DNA of 20,378 nucleotides from CAJBLF01 sp964424505 (lineage in GTDB: Bacteria; Patescibacteriota; Gracilibacteria; Absconditabacterales; Absconditicoccaceae): positions 1 through 20,378 of the forward strand of contig CAYRIQ010000011.1 of the NCBI GenBank assembly GCA_964424505.1. The letters run 5' to 3'. Made by a program: the position numbers and the translations under genes. Below are positions 1 to 9,614 of this stretch, one piece after another (positions within the stretch are counted from its first letter, which is position 1; every line of letters starts with the position of its first letter). The notes below the pieces were generated by a model. The model ran no database searches and was not told the DNA's origin. It worked only from the letters and a program-made list of their open reading frames with translations.

Positions 1-2673
1 AGCATCAATCTCTCATGACAATCAACCCGTATGAATGATGTTATGAAGTTTATCAAATTGTTTAGGATCTACTTTATGGAGCATATAACTGATTACTTCG
101 CCTGATTTTTTTGTGCTATTTGCCTGTATGATATCATCAATTTCTTTGAGCTTGATGATATTGTTACTAGTGCCTTGGTTTAAAAAATGGTATTCATAAG
201 AAAGACTTCTTTCTGTGATAGTATGTCTTCGTCGATCACCAGATACTAGATTTGGTAATCTTGTTTTTTTCATTAGTATTTTTCTCATATTGGAATTATC
301 TAAATAATTTACCATTAACTTTGCCTCAGCCTCATCTTTTGCTCAAAATCTAATCAACAATTGTTTGATATCAGTTATTTCTGAACCATCTAGGTTTTTA
401 ACTGCTAGGTTTTTAGTTTTGAGTTTGTTATTGACTCTGATTGCTCTATTTTTGGTTATTTCTCATGTCATGACTGCACGCCTAAATAGTTTTTCAGAAT
501 CACTACTCTCAAGTATTTTTCTTTCTCGATAGAGACCAGAAAAAATCATTTTACCTCATGCATATTTGATTCCAGCCATACTTGCTTTGAATACTCCATA
601 CGGAATAGCTCATCATATTTTTATCATGAGTTTTCCTCCACGAGCAAGACCTTTTTTGCCTAATGCAACGCCTCAAATCAAATAAACAATACCACCAACT
701 CCTGTCATTCATCGGCAGAAATTTGCTGTTCGTTCAAGAAATGGCATATTTTGTGTACAACACGCATATAATGCTTTGAATGGTGACCAGAAAACATTTA
801 ACCGTTTTCCTATAGCGTCTGGATCGTCACCATGAAGATTTTGTAAAGTATGTATCGCTACAATAATTTCTTTTTTGAACATCAAATATTTATTGACCAA
901 AATTTTGAAGTTGGTAACGTCTTCTTTGGTCATCGTACCTGCAGCGAATTTTTCTTTGTATTTTGTCATGCCTAATGCAAAATTGTCGAGCATTGCTTTA
1001 CCACCAGACTCTTGCAAAAATTTTTCTCTTGCTGCAGCATCCATACCACAGGCTATAGCAATAGGCTCAAAATATTTTTGCATAAATCATTCTCCATTTT
1101 CATCTATTGCATCATCAAGTATATCTCATGCACATTTTGTAAGATTGTTTTGATTGTCTTTTTCCATTTTTCCATCAGCAATATCCATCTCTGCTCTATC
1201 CAATACGTCTGTTTTGGAGTTTTCATCATAATCAAGCAAATCGTCTCTTGTTTCATCCAGATTTTTTATTTTTTCTTGTAATTCTGGAGAAATTTTTCTA
1301 TCATAGAGTTGATATTTGAGCAGTGTAGATTCTATAGTTTGTATTTTTTGACTATCAAACTCTGACTTTATCGTTGGTTTGATATTGCTTTCCATCCATT
1401 TTTCATCATCAAACGCCTCTTGTATAAGATCTTCCTGGTCATCTTCACTTAGCCCGGTCAGTTTTTTTTTGTCTTTTCCATAGCCCACTTCGTCTATTTT
1501 TTTGATAACTAACAGTCTACGAAGCTGGATTTTCTTTTCTTCGAGATAGGTCAGCACCATGATAAATTGTCTAAAGAATAGATCTAGCTCTTTGAACGCA
1601 TCCTCTGGGTTTGCATCCATCCAAGCAATAATTTTGTCCGCAAGTTTTTCTCATGGCTTATTTCAAAGTATACTAAATGACTTGATTTTCATCAATGATG
1701 GCAACAACAAACTCTCTAATTCACCTTTTACAAATCCACCCAAAAGTTCTTTATATTCTGCAATATTTTTTTTGAATATATGACGATTTACCGTTCATTC
1801 AGTAATCATATCACCTACATTACTATATGTTTTGTCCATAGCAAATGGCACAACTCCTTCATATTTTTTGAGATCTGTACTGTTGTATCCTGCTCATAAC
1901 CCCGCATCGTTTCTCGATTCATCGTCGATTTCTTTTTGATACATACCTGTATACATTTCATTTACTTTGCTACCAAACGCGTTATATGTCAGCTTTTCTG
2001 CATCAGATAATTTATCGAAATCATTTGCGCTGTCTTCAGGTGGTTTCATAGTATCACCCTTGAATTTTTCATATAACCACTTTAGTCCAAAAAATCACGC
2101 AACCGCTATACCACCGATTTTAAGTACTTTACCTATACCATGGCTTCGAAATCCTTTTTCTTCCCCTTCAGATCATTTTTCTTTTTTTTCTTTTTTCTTT
2201 TTAAACAAACTTGCTACTCCCCAAATCAATAATCCAACTCAGGCAGTAGCTACAATAGCTTTTGTAGGATTTGCTTTTCCTCGCTCTCGTGCTCTTTCCA
2301 GCATATTTGATTTTTTGGCTTGAATGTCTAATATTTCTTTTTCAAAAGAATCTAACTGACTTTTTTCTGTAGATATTTCTACACTTCATTTGAGTACTTC
2401 CAATTCTCATTTTGTTTGTTTTACTAACGTAAGGAGTTCTTGCTTTTTAGCTTCGATACGCTGTGCTTCTGCTTCAATTTCTTGTTTGAGCTTTTCACCT
2501 TCTTCTTTTGGCAATGTGTTTTTGATTTTTTCAAAATCAGCTCTTTTGGATTCAAGTACTTCTGCATCTTTTTTGAGAAAAGGAATATCTTGTTTGATTT
2601 GATCAATACCCAAAGATGACTGAGGAAGTGGCTCAGATGTCTTTAGTAATTCTGGAGTGTTTGGTGGCGTCAT
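1..2673 (-). CDS. Very large hypothetical membrane/coiled-coil protein (C-terminus outside window)
   Basis: I do not recognise this protein. Read with UGA as glycine it is one open frame of 891 codons from an ATG at 2671-2673 (MTPPNTPELL) to the left window edge, with no TAA or TAG seen. Residues of about 20-125 are rich in E, K and Q and look like a coiled coil (IKQDIPFLKKDAEVLESK, then EIEAEAQRIEAKKQ). Two hydrophobic segments follow near residues 138-155 (IVATAGVGLLIWGVASLF) and 185-200, separated by a Lys/Glu-rich stretch. A long acidic, mostly helical region follows, then another Gly-rich hydrophobic stretch near 655-675 (GMTGVGGIVYLI). The gap on its 5' side holds a palindromic repeat, and sufS is upstream on the same strand. 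A giant envelope or scaffold protein would fit, but no function can be assigned. The reading frame is certain; the exact start is likely but has no ribosome binding site to confirm it. Confidence 0.8.
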
Positions 2674-2804
2674 AGTATTTGATCTAGGATCTAAAGGTCG
2701 CAATATATAGTACAAGTATATCCAAAAACGTTTTCTTTTACAAAAAAAGTGCTCGCAAACGACGAACACTAGTTGACATATATGTAATAATTGCTGCAAT
2801 TAAT

Positions 2805-2891
2805 GTAATTTATCCGCTTTAGCGGATGTAATTTGCCTACGGCATAATTGATCGTAATTGGTAATGTATAAGTTTATTACACGAAGTTTAT
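2805..2891. repeat. Short palindrome-bearing intergenic repeat, family 2, copy 1
   Basis: The element begins with GTAATTTAT, followed by a perfect 7-base inverted repeat ATCCGCT-TT-AGCGGAT (2812-2827), a second small hairpin TGCC-TAC-GGCA (2834-2844), and ends with ATTACACGAAGTTTAT (2876-2891). The same opening and an ending with 14 of 16 identical bases recur at 11583-11632 around a different hairpin. The remainder of the 2674-2898 gap shows nothing else I can support. Confidence 0.5.
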
Positions 2892-2898
2892 TATGACA

Positions 2899-4104
2899 TT
2901 ATTTTACCAGTTCTTCGAGAACCTCAAAAAATGACTTAATATCAGCCTCATCATTGTAGATATATGCACTCATTCTACATGTTCATGATTTTTTGAAATG
3001 TTTATGCAATGGATATGCGCAATGTCCACCGCAACGAATCGCGATATTTTGGTCAGAAAATGTTTCACCAATATTGTTGAAATTGGAATTGTTGGCAAGT
3101 ACAAAAGAGAAAACAGCAACTCTGTCCGTTGTCAAAGGTCAGATAATTTCTATCTTTTTATTTTCCATCCGTCCCTTGTCCCTGAGCTTATTAATAAAAT
3201 AATTAACAAGTGTTTGTTCATGTTCTCGTATTGTTTGCATGCCTCCAATCGATTTGATATATTCGAGTGCTTTGGTAAGACTTACAGCACCAATAATGTT
3301 TGGTGTCCCTGCCTCAAATTTCCCTGCAGTACCGACTAAAGAATGGGTTTCTTTGCTTACGTCTTCGATAGTTCCTCATCCACGGATAAGTGGAACAAGT
3401 TTTTTTATCCATTCTTTTTTGAGATAAATACAACCGATACCTGTATACGCCATCATTTTATGTCCCGTAAATACCAAGCAATCACAGCCTATATCCTGCA
3501 CGTCGACTGGGAAATTTGGAACCGACTGCGAACCATCGACAAGAAAAAATGTATCATCACGAAGTTTAGATTGTATTTTTTTTACATCATAAATTTTTCC
3601 CGTAACATTGGAAACATGAGCTACAGCAACTACTTTAACGTTATTAGTATATTTCTGATCAAAATCATTTCGATCGATCTCGTATTGCTCATCAATATTG
3701 AAAAACTCTATGGAGAATCCATTTCTTTGTGCTAAAATCTGCCATGGGAGAATATTTGCGTGATGTTCTCGAATTCACAATAATACCACATCTCACTTTT
3801 TTACTACATCACTCACAACAAGTGATTGTGCAATTATATTTATAGCATAGGTAGAATTGTAGCTATAAATGATTTCACTGGATTTACTGTTGAGTAATTC
3901 ACCTACGAGCTGTTTTGAATAACGATATGCCTCTTCAGATTTTTCAGACAGCGAATATAATCATCTATGAATATTTGCATAATCGTTGGCTACAAAATCG
4001 GAGACACCATCGATAACGTATTGAGGTTTCTGTGATGAAGCAGCATTATCGAGAAAAACAAGTCAGGGATTGTTTTTGAATATAGGAAAGTCGTTTTTTA
4101 GCAT
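2899..4104 (-). CDS. sufS: SufS-type cysteine desulfurase
   Basis: Pyridoxal-phosphate enzyme that takes sulfur from cysteine to feed iron-sulfur cluster assembly. The frame gives 401 residues, close to the usual SufS length of about 406. The N-terminus FPIFKNNPGLVFLDNAASSQ matches the family opening; its glycine is a UGA codon. ANIHRG, EHHANILPWQ, AHVSNVTG, the Schiff-base lysine K216 in GHKMM, and FEAGTPN are all present. The C-terminal motif CGGHCAYPLHK carries C362 at the position of the catalytic persulfide cysteine (C358 lies just before it). The start ATG at 4102-4104 fits the family N-terminus; the stop is TAA. No SufBCD or SufU partner lies next to it here. It is followed on the same strand, after a repeat-containing gap, by the large hypothetical gene. 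Assignment to class V aminotransferases is certain; SufS rather than a related desulfurase is very likely. Confidence 0.92.
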
Positions 4105-4150
4105 AATGAATGATAAATTGATAAATGATAAATTAATGAATTTTGTGTCG

Positions 4151-4238
4151 TAACTTTCCCCACCCCAACCCTCCCCATTTCATGGGGAGGGAGCAGCACC
4201 CTCTCTACGTAGTGGAGAGGGGTTAGGGGTGAGGTAAC
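4151..4238. repeat. GC-rich palindromic intergenic element, family 1, copy A
   Basis: An 88-base GC-rich island in AT-rich surroundings. It holds a perfect 10-bp hairpin CCCTCCCCAT-TTC-ATGGGGAGGG (4169-4191) and a second 7-bp hairpin CCCTCTC/GAGAGGG (4199-4221). Imperfect inverted ends read TAACTTTCCCCACCCC on the left and GGGGTGAGGTAAC on the right. Related copies are at 9505-9563 and 17241-17356. It starts 7 bases past the guaD stop codon, so the hairpins could end or stabilise the guaD transcript; this role is inferred. Confidence 0.8.
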
Positions 4239-4245
4239 TAAGAAA

Positions 4246-4716
4246 CTAATAAGCAATTTTATCCTGCTTTTCCGTCCAAGCTTTAAACACTGCTAGAGCT
4301 TCATCATGCAACAACTGTTGGACAGGCACATTTCTTTGGGTAAACTCTTTTTTGATATCTTCATGAAATGCACTGTCATCAAAACCAATATCTGCTGCGT
4401 CTTTACCTGTATTTGCGTAATAAATTTTTTCAATTCTTGCTCGTGAAATAGCGCCATAACACATTGGGCATGGCTCACATGACGTATAGATTTCACAACC
4501 ATTGAGGTCAAATGTTCATAAGTTTTTACACGCATCACGAATAGCAACTACTTCGCCATGAGCGGTTGGATCATTACTAGAAGTCACTTGATTTCGTCCT
4601 TTTCAAACGATTTTACCATCTTTGACAATAACGGCGCCAAATGGTCATCATGCATTTTTTTGCATATTTTCTAGTGAAAGCTTTATAGCTTCTCTCATAA
4701 ATTGTTCGTTTTCCAT
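4246..4716 (-). CDS. guaD: Guanine deaminase (cytidine-deaminase fold)
   Basis: Zinc enzyme that deaminates guanine to xanthine in purine salvage or catabolism. The 156-residue length equals that of Bacillus-type GuaD. Zinc ligands are H53 in PTAHGE, with E55 as the proton shuttle, and C83 and C86 in CEPCPMC. GGPFGAVIVKDG, SNDPTAH, GFDDS and a C-terminal aromatic Tyr156 all match GuaD rather than tRNA adenosine deaminase TadA. Glycines 23, 24, 38 and 67 are UGA codons. Codons 41 and 92 are CGA; codon 92 sits in the family motif YWAR, so it is best read as Trp. The start ATG at 4714-4716 fits the family N-terminus; the stop is TAG. The gene lies downstream of ftsQ on the same strand across a 97-base gap, with repeat copy A behind it. 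Confidence 0.9.
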
Positions 4717-4813
4717 GGTCTATAAAATCTTAAAGTCTAAAGTAAATTTTTTTATTTTTATTTTTTCTTAACAAATCCCTACCCTTTATCAGAGGAGGAT
4801 GTATTTATGATTA

Positions 4814-5668
4814 CTAGAATTTTCTTACAATTACCTTATCTTTTTCCAAACTTCATAAATCAATATCTTGGAGCTGAGCATACTCTTTATAATATTTTTT
4901 GAGTAACTGATAATTTCTAATTTGATTTGGAATATCTCCTAGATTATTTATGTAAAATCTCTTTTTTTCTATGTACACAATAGACCTTTCTCATCATGGC
5001 AAATATTCTATATGATTTTCACCACTTCCAAGTCATGGAAATCACTGATATAAAAGGTCAATTTGCTGGATTAATCATGTAGCTGATTGCCTAAAAAACA
5101 ATCAAGAAAGTGTTGTCACTCCACTCATATAGCTCGGCAGATCTAAAATCCTTATATCATTGGCTATTTTATTTCCTGAATAGATGGGAAATATTACGTC
5201 TTTTATAAGTCCAAATCTAGTATTCTGATTTCTAATAATGAGACTAATTGGTGAAAACACTAAAGTAATAAAGACAGTATTTGAAGATATATAAGTCACC
5301 TCTATATCTGACACCATCGGATACATCGCCTGGATATCTTCCAAGATTCTCGATGTATATCGTTTTACTACTGAGTAATTTTCTCATTTTATCCATGTAT
5401 TTATACGTTTATATAGATATGGATCATCATACCATAGTATATTTCCAGTATTATATACTACTCTCTTGATAGTATACTGATGATTGAATATGGAATTTTT
5501 AAGGAAAAAAAAACATCAATATATAGTGGCAAAAAGGCCAAAGACAATCCATATAGTTTTTATAGAAAAAAAATGAAATCATATCTTGCGTTTTTTTTGA
5601 TTTGACTCTATCGGGACATAATTTCTTATTATTTTTTTGACTGGTTTTTGGACTACAAATTTTATCAT
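4814..5668 (-). CDS. ftsQ: FtsQ/DivIB-like cell division protein
   Basis: Bitopic division protein that would link the divisome scaffold to septal peptidoglycan synthesis. The 284-residue frame shows the FtsQ layout: a basic cytoplasmic N-terminus (QKKRK), one membrane segment at about residues 32-56 (FFISIKTIWIVFGLF), then a POTRA-like region beginning YTIKRVVYNTGN and including WIKGENYSVV, a helix ending in MYPMVSDIEVTYISSNTV, and the strand FITLVFSPISLII. The family pattern is P-x-[IV]-x-x-[VI]-x-V-x-x-x-x-P-N-T-[LV]; here the Pro before Asn is replaced by Ser. A C-terminal extracellular domain follows. Sequence identity to known FtsQ is low and the call rests on architecture and POTRA pattern. 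Start ATG at 5666-5668 lies just inside an upstream in-frame TAG, so no longer start is possible with ATG; the stop is TAG. The DUF212 gene lies 65 bases upstream on the same strand. Confidence 0.72.
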
Positions 5669-5733
5669 ACTGACTAACTATAATGATGATAAACTGATGA
5701 ATGTAATATATCCCTTTATACGAACGTAGTGAG

Positions 5734-6225
5734 TTATTTTATGTAATATATGTAGTAAAGAATATACGTCAAAATTGATCAAAAAATAATTCATCACGCC
5801 ACTTCTCGTGGAGTATGTCAGATTCTTTCTTTGAGTAATCCTTTTTCTTTCTTTTGTAAAATAGTCTGCAATTCCAATCTTAGATCATTGATATAATGTG
5901 CGTGCTGACCGGTTTCATATCTGAGATTCATAGCATCGTATGCGAACAATACGCTAAATGCAAATGCAGTCGCAAACAATACACTACTAAAGCCATACTG
6001 AAGCCAAACGAGCATCGTTACACTACTTGCTAAGCCACTATGAAAAGATGGAAATCAGCCTGATGCAAAAATATGCCCCATATAAAAACGTTTATATCTG
6101 ATCAAATCTATGATTACCTTGACTACTTGGATAATACATCCTACCACGATAACGATAAAAATCGGGTACATGTGGAACCCTTGAGCAAAGAAGTTTTTGA
6201 AAGCATCAATCACGTATTGTATCAT
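5734..6225 (-). CDS. DUF212 (divergent PAP2-family) membrane protein
   Basis: Small polytopic protein of the YuiD/DUF212 family, distantly related to PAP2 phosphatases; its substrate is not established. From the ATG at 6223-6225 it has 163 residues, close to the usual 150-160. Visible motifs in order are a first membrane segment (IFIVIVVGCIIQVVKVII), ASGGFPSFHSG (family GGMPSSHS), a second segment, FAYDAMNLR (family MFDATGVR), GQHAHYIN, a Lys/Glu-rich loop, and LKERIGHTPREVAGG (family LGHTPLEVLAG), ending in a last segment and TAA. The R in HTPREV is a CGA codon and may be Trp. Upstream in-frame TTG codons could extend the N-terminus, but the ATG gives the normal length. It is first in a run with ftsQ and shares a divergent promoter region with ddl. 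Confidence 0.85.
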
Positions 6226-6369
6226 CAAAAAAAACGATGTACGAAGTAAATCACTTTCTATGTAGTGAAAAAACAATAAAATTCAAATACAAAATAGCTG
6301 GAAAGCTTCCTATTGCATTATTATATGAAAATAATACAAAATTATTTGTTTACTTATTATTACAAGTAT
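6226..6369. promoter_or_regulatory. Divergent intergenic region between the DUF212 gene and ddl
   Basis: This 144-base AT-rich gap separates two genes read outward, so it must hold promoters for both unless the DUF212 gene starts further upstream at an in-frame TTG near 6276. I see AT-rich hexamers but no convincing paired -35/-10 boxes. A small palindrome GGAA-AGC-TTCC lies near 6301-6311. No ribosome binding site precedes either start. Confidence 0.4.
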
Positions 6370-7368
6370 ATGAAAAAAATTGGATTATTTTTTGGATGAA
6401 TGAGTAATGAAGCTGAAGTTTCTATCAATTCTGCTAAAAACATAGCCAAATATTTTGATTATAAAAAATATAACCTTGTACTTATATATCGAGACAAAAA
6501 TGGTATCTTTTATATAATAAAGAATATTAATAAACTCAACATTAAAAAACAAATTTCTATTAGTGATTTCAAAAAAACATTTGATATTGCTCTGCCGATA
6601 ACCCATGGGAAATATTGAGAAGACGGAACACTTCAAAGTATTTTTACAATGCAAAAAATAAAATATTGTGGGTGTCATGTTTTGAGTTCTGCGCTTTGTA
6701 TGGACAAATCTCTTTTTAAACTTTTCCTTAGTGGACATAATATTCCTCAGNNNNNNNNNNTTCCTCAGACTAAGTTTATAGATATAGATCTACAACTCAT
6801 GAGCGATTCAGCTATTGAAAAGAAAATAAAAGAGATAAACAAAAACTTTACCTTACCACTCTATATTAAACCATCTAATTCATGATCTTCTGTCGGTATC
6901 AGCAAAATTACGAGGTATAAAGACTTAAATAAAGCTATAAAAGACGCGAGCAAACATGATAGCAAAATCCTCATAGAAGAATGACTAACTTCACCAAAAG
7001 AGATTGAGGTCGCAATACTCGGAAATAAAGAACCTACCCTTTCCGAACCAGGAGAATTAGTTTTAGCAAAAGATTTTTATGACTATGAAGATAAATATAA
7101 AAATAATAAAACTACAGTCCGTATTCCTGCAAATATATCGAATATCGAGAAAAAAAGGATTCAGTATTTTGCTCAAAAAGTATATAAACTTTGTGATTGT
7201 AGTGGATTTGTAAGAGTTGATTTCTTTATAGCCAACAAAAAAATATATCTAAATGAAATCAATACGTTACCTGGATTTACAGATATCTCAATGTTCCCCA
7301 TGTTAATGACTCATAAAAGCATAATATATAGACAACTTATCAATAGAATTATAGCACTTGCCTACTAA
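6370..7368 (+). CDS. ddl: D-alanine--D-alanine ligase
   Basis: ATP-grasp enzyme that makes the D-Ala-D-Ala dipeptide for peptidoglycan precursors. Motifs in order: KKIGLFFGGMSNEAEVS (family GG.S.E.EVS), HGKYGEDG, a lid lysine region KLFLSGHNIPQ, IKPSNSGSSVGISK, LIEE followed by EIEVAILGN, DFYDYEDKY, RVDFF and NEINTLPGFTDISMFP. Several glycines, including those in FGGMS, GKYGEDG and SGSSVG, are UGA codons. The ATG start gives the normal N-terminus; the stop is TAA. As written the frame is 332 codons including 10 N bases, but TTCCTCAG occurs on both sides of the Ns. Collapsing that overlap removes 18 bases, keeps the frame and gives NIPQTKF, for a likely true length of 326 residues. It is followed 48 bases later by rsmE. 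Confidence 0.93.
6751..6760. other. Scaffold gap (10 N) with duplicated flank
   Basis: Ten N bases lie inside ddl. The eight bases before the gap (6743-6750) and the eight after it (6761-6768) are both TTCCTCAG. This is the pattern left when two contigs with a short unmerged overlap are joined with Ns. Removing the Ns and one copy deletes 18 bases and leaves an intact ddl frame, so probably no sequence is missing. Confidence 0.85.
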
Positions 7369-7416
7369 TATTTATCATCTCATCGTTTAATTGTTTATTC
7401 GTTTCAACGTTTCTTT

Positions 7417-8130
7417 ATGCAACTTTTTATTACGGATTATACAAAAAAAAACACCAACATCATTATCACTGATAGTGAGCTTTTGTTGCAACTCAGAAAG
7501 GTTCTCAGAGCAAGAATAGGCGATCATATCTGGGTTCAAAGTCCTGGCAATGAAACTATAAAAATAAGATATGAACTCTGTATACAGCGTTGGGATGATA
7601 AAATAGTTGAATGCACTATTATTTCTCAACAAGAACACACCACTTCTCAAGAGGAGAAAAACATGATTGTTGCTATGCCAAACAAGCGAGATAAAGTAGA
7701 ATTGATCGTTCAAAAACTGACGGAATGTGGTCTAAATCAGATAATATTTTGGCCGTCAGAAAGATCAGTTATCAAGGAACGAAGTCCTAAAAAAGAAGAG
7801 AGGCTTCATAAAATTATCAAAGAAGCGGTTGAGCAATCACGAGGATGGAAAATTCCTACGCTCACCTTCACTACTGATATTACGAAATATCTACAAAATA
7901 CTGAAGTAATTGTTTTTGATAAACTTGAGACGAGGGACGAGGAACAAGGAGAAAGGAACAAATCTCATGTCACTGGAATAGTCGGTCCAGAAGGTGGATT
8001 AACCAAAAAAGATTATCAACAATTTGAAGGAGCTAATCCAACAATAATGAGTCTATGAGAAACTGTTTTGAGGATGGAAACTGCAGCGATTATTTGAGGA
8101 TGGATAGTAAAAAATAATGAAAAAATGTAA
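7417..8130 (+). CDS. rsmE: 16S rRNA m3U1498 methyltransferase RsmE
   Basis: SPOUT-class methyltransferase that N3-methylates U1498 in the decoding region of 16S rRNA. The 237-residue frame has an N-terminal PUA-like domain (MQLFITDY, LRKVLRARIGDHIWV) and the C-terminal knot: KVELIVQKLTECGL, WPSERSVIKE, KIIKEAVEQS, IVGPEGGLTKKD and LGETVLRMETAAIIGG. The family motifs are GPEGG and LGxxILRTETA. The glycine after SL and both in IIGG are UGA codons, so a standard-code reading stops at residue 213 and loses the SAM-binding knot. The AGG codon in VLRMETA sits on an invariant arginine, so AGG is Arg here. CGA codons at 7687 and 7840 sit where Trp would fit as well as or better than Arg. Start ATG, stop TAA. 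Confidence 0.93.
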
Positions 8131-8199
8131 TAATTATGGATTTTTTTGGATAAATAGATATACTGTATTTGTTTCAATTTTTACTTGGATGCACTCATC

Positions 8200-9507
8200 A
8201 TGAAAAACTTTATCAAAAAAATACTTTTTTACGATAAAATCTATTTCTTATTGAAAGATAGTGTCATCTATCAGTTGCGAAAAAAACTTATGGGACAACT
8301 AGCAAATACTATGTATAGTTCTCCATCCAAAGATTTTTTTGTCATTGGAGTAACAGGGACAAATGGTAAAACTACAACGGTAAATCTTATCCACAAAATA
8401 CTCAATGACCATATTGCCAAGACGGTTATGATAAGTACAGCAAATATAAAAATTGGCAATCAAGATTTGGTAAATACCAAGAAAATGACCTCGCTTGATG
8501 TTTTTGATCTGCAATCCGTTCTTGCAACAGCCAAGGATTCGTGATGTAAGATAGCAGTACTCGAAGCATCTTCTCATGGATTGAATCAGTATAGATTTGA
8601 ATGAGTGGAATTTGATTTTGCGGTTTTGACCAATATTACTCATGATCACTTGGATTTTCATGGGACGTTTGAACGCTATACCAAAGCCAAGGAAAAATTA
8701 TTTAGATATGTATTAGAAAACAAAAAACAGAATAAATATGCAGCATTTCCTGCTGATGACAAAATAGGAAGACAACGATTTGAAGATATGCCATTTGATA
8801 AAAAACTCAGTTATAGTATTATTGCATCTTCTAGTCTTAAAGCAGAAAACATCATTACTTCAACTACAGGGACTACCTTTTCATTTACGTATCTTGGGAA
8901 ATCCTATGATATACAAACCAAACTCGTTGGTGAATTTAATGTGTATAATATCTTGGCAGCACTTAGTGTCATACTACAAATCGGCGTAAATATTGAGCAA
9001 GCTATCCAAACTATAGCATCCTTTGAAACAGTGGCCTGACGTATGGAACAGATAGAAAAAAGTTGAGTACATTATTTCATTGACTTTGCTCATACACCAG
9101 ATGCACTGGAGAAAACACTTACCTATCTCAATAACATAAAATGAACGGGCAGACTCATAACACTCTTCTGAGCACCCGGGTGCAGAGACAAAACCAAGAG
9201 ACCTATAATGTGAAACATCGCAGATCAATACAGTGATATTCTGATTGCAACAGACGATGATCCCGATACTGAAAATAGACTCGAAATTCTCGAACAACTC
9301 ACCATGGAGGTAAAAAATAAAACACTAGGAAAAGATCTTTTCATCATCCCTGAAAGAATACTGGCAATCAAATTCGCATGTGAGATAGCGAAAGAAGGCG
9401 ATGTCGTAATGTTTGCTGGGAAAGGTCATGAAACGATACAATTGACAAATTTCGGGAAGAGGAAATGGAGTGACAAAGAAGAAGTACTAAAAAATCTACA
9501 AAAATAA
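8200..9507 (+). CDS. murE: MurE-like UDP-N-acetylmuramyl tripeptide synthetase, short N-terminus
   Basis: ATP-dependent Mur ligase that adds the third residue to the peptidoglycan stem peptide. The frame has 435 residues. The ATP loop VTGTNGKTTT begins near residue 51 instead of about 110, so the usual N-terminal UDP-binding domain is replaced by a short helix-like segment (MKNFIKKILFYDKIYFLL). This shortened form is familiar from CPR genomes. Other motifs are EASSHGLNQYRFEGVEFD, NITHDHLDFHGTFERYTKAK (with the carbamylated lysine region), GEFNVYNILAALS, GRMEQI, FIDFAHTPDALEKTL, LFGAPGCRDKTKRPIMG, ATDDDPDTE and AGKGHE. The DNPR motif of meso-DAP enzymes reads DDDPDTE here, so the added amino acid cannot be inferred. 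ATG 8200 is preferred over the in-frame TTG at 8185. The TAA stop coincides with the first bases of a repeat element. Confidence 0.88.
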
Positions 9508-9563
9508 TTTACCCCACCCCACCCTCCCCATGATATGGAGAGGGGGTAGGGGGGTGAGGTAAC
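9505..9563. repeat. GC-rich palindromic intergenic element, family 1, copy B
   Basis: This 59-base copy has the consensus ends TAATTTACCCCACCCC and GGGGTGAGGTAAC and one imperfect hairpin (CCCTCCCCAT against ATGGAGAGGGG). It lacks the second hairpin of copies A and C. Its first three bases are the TAA stop codon of murE. Confidence 0.8.
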
Positions 9564-9614
9564 AAAATAACAAATAAAAATCTATTTTTTCGTTTAGTCG
9601 TTTAGTCGTTATAT

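Noticed and set aside
1967..2602. Plus-strand ORFs opposite the large hypothetical gene
   Set aside because: They are serine/phenylalanine-rich mirror images of a Lys/Glu-rich coding strand and show no family signal.
4793..4910. Plus-strand ORF behind AGAGGAGG near 4790 with ATG at 4808
   Set aside because: It overlaps the end of ftsQ in antisense, encodes a short low-complexity peptide and no other gene here uses such a ribosome site.
6751..6760. Frameshift or insertion in ddl
   Set aside because: The N run is flanked by the same eight bases and frame is kept on both sides, so an assembly join explains it.
9591..9610. Tandem CGTTTAGT repeat ahead of the DUF58 gene
   Set aside because: Only about 2.5 copies of an 8-base unit in AT-rich sequence; too short to call a functional repeat.
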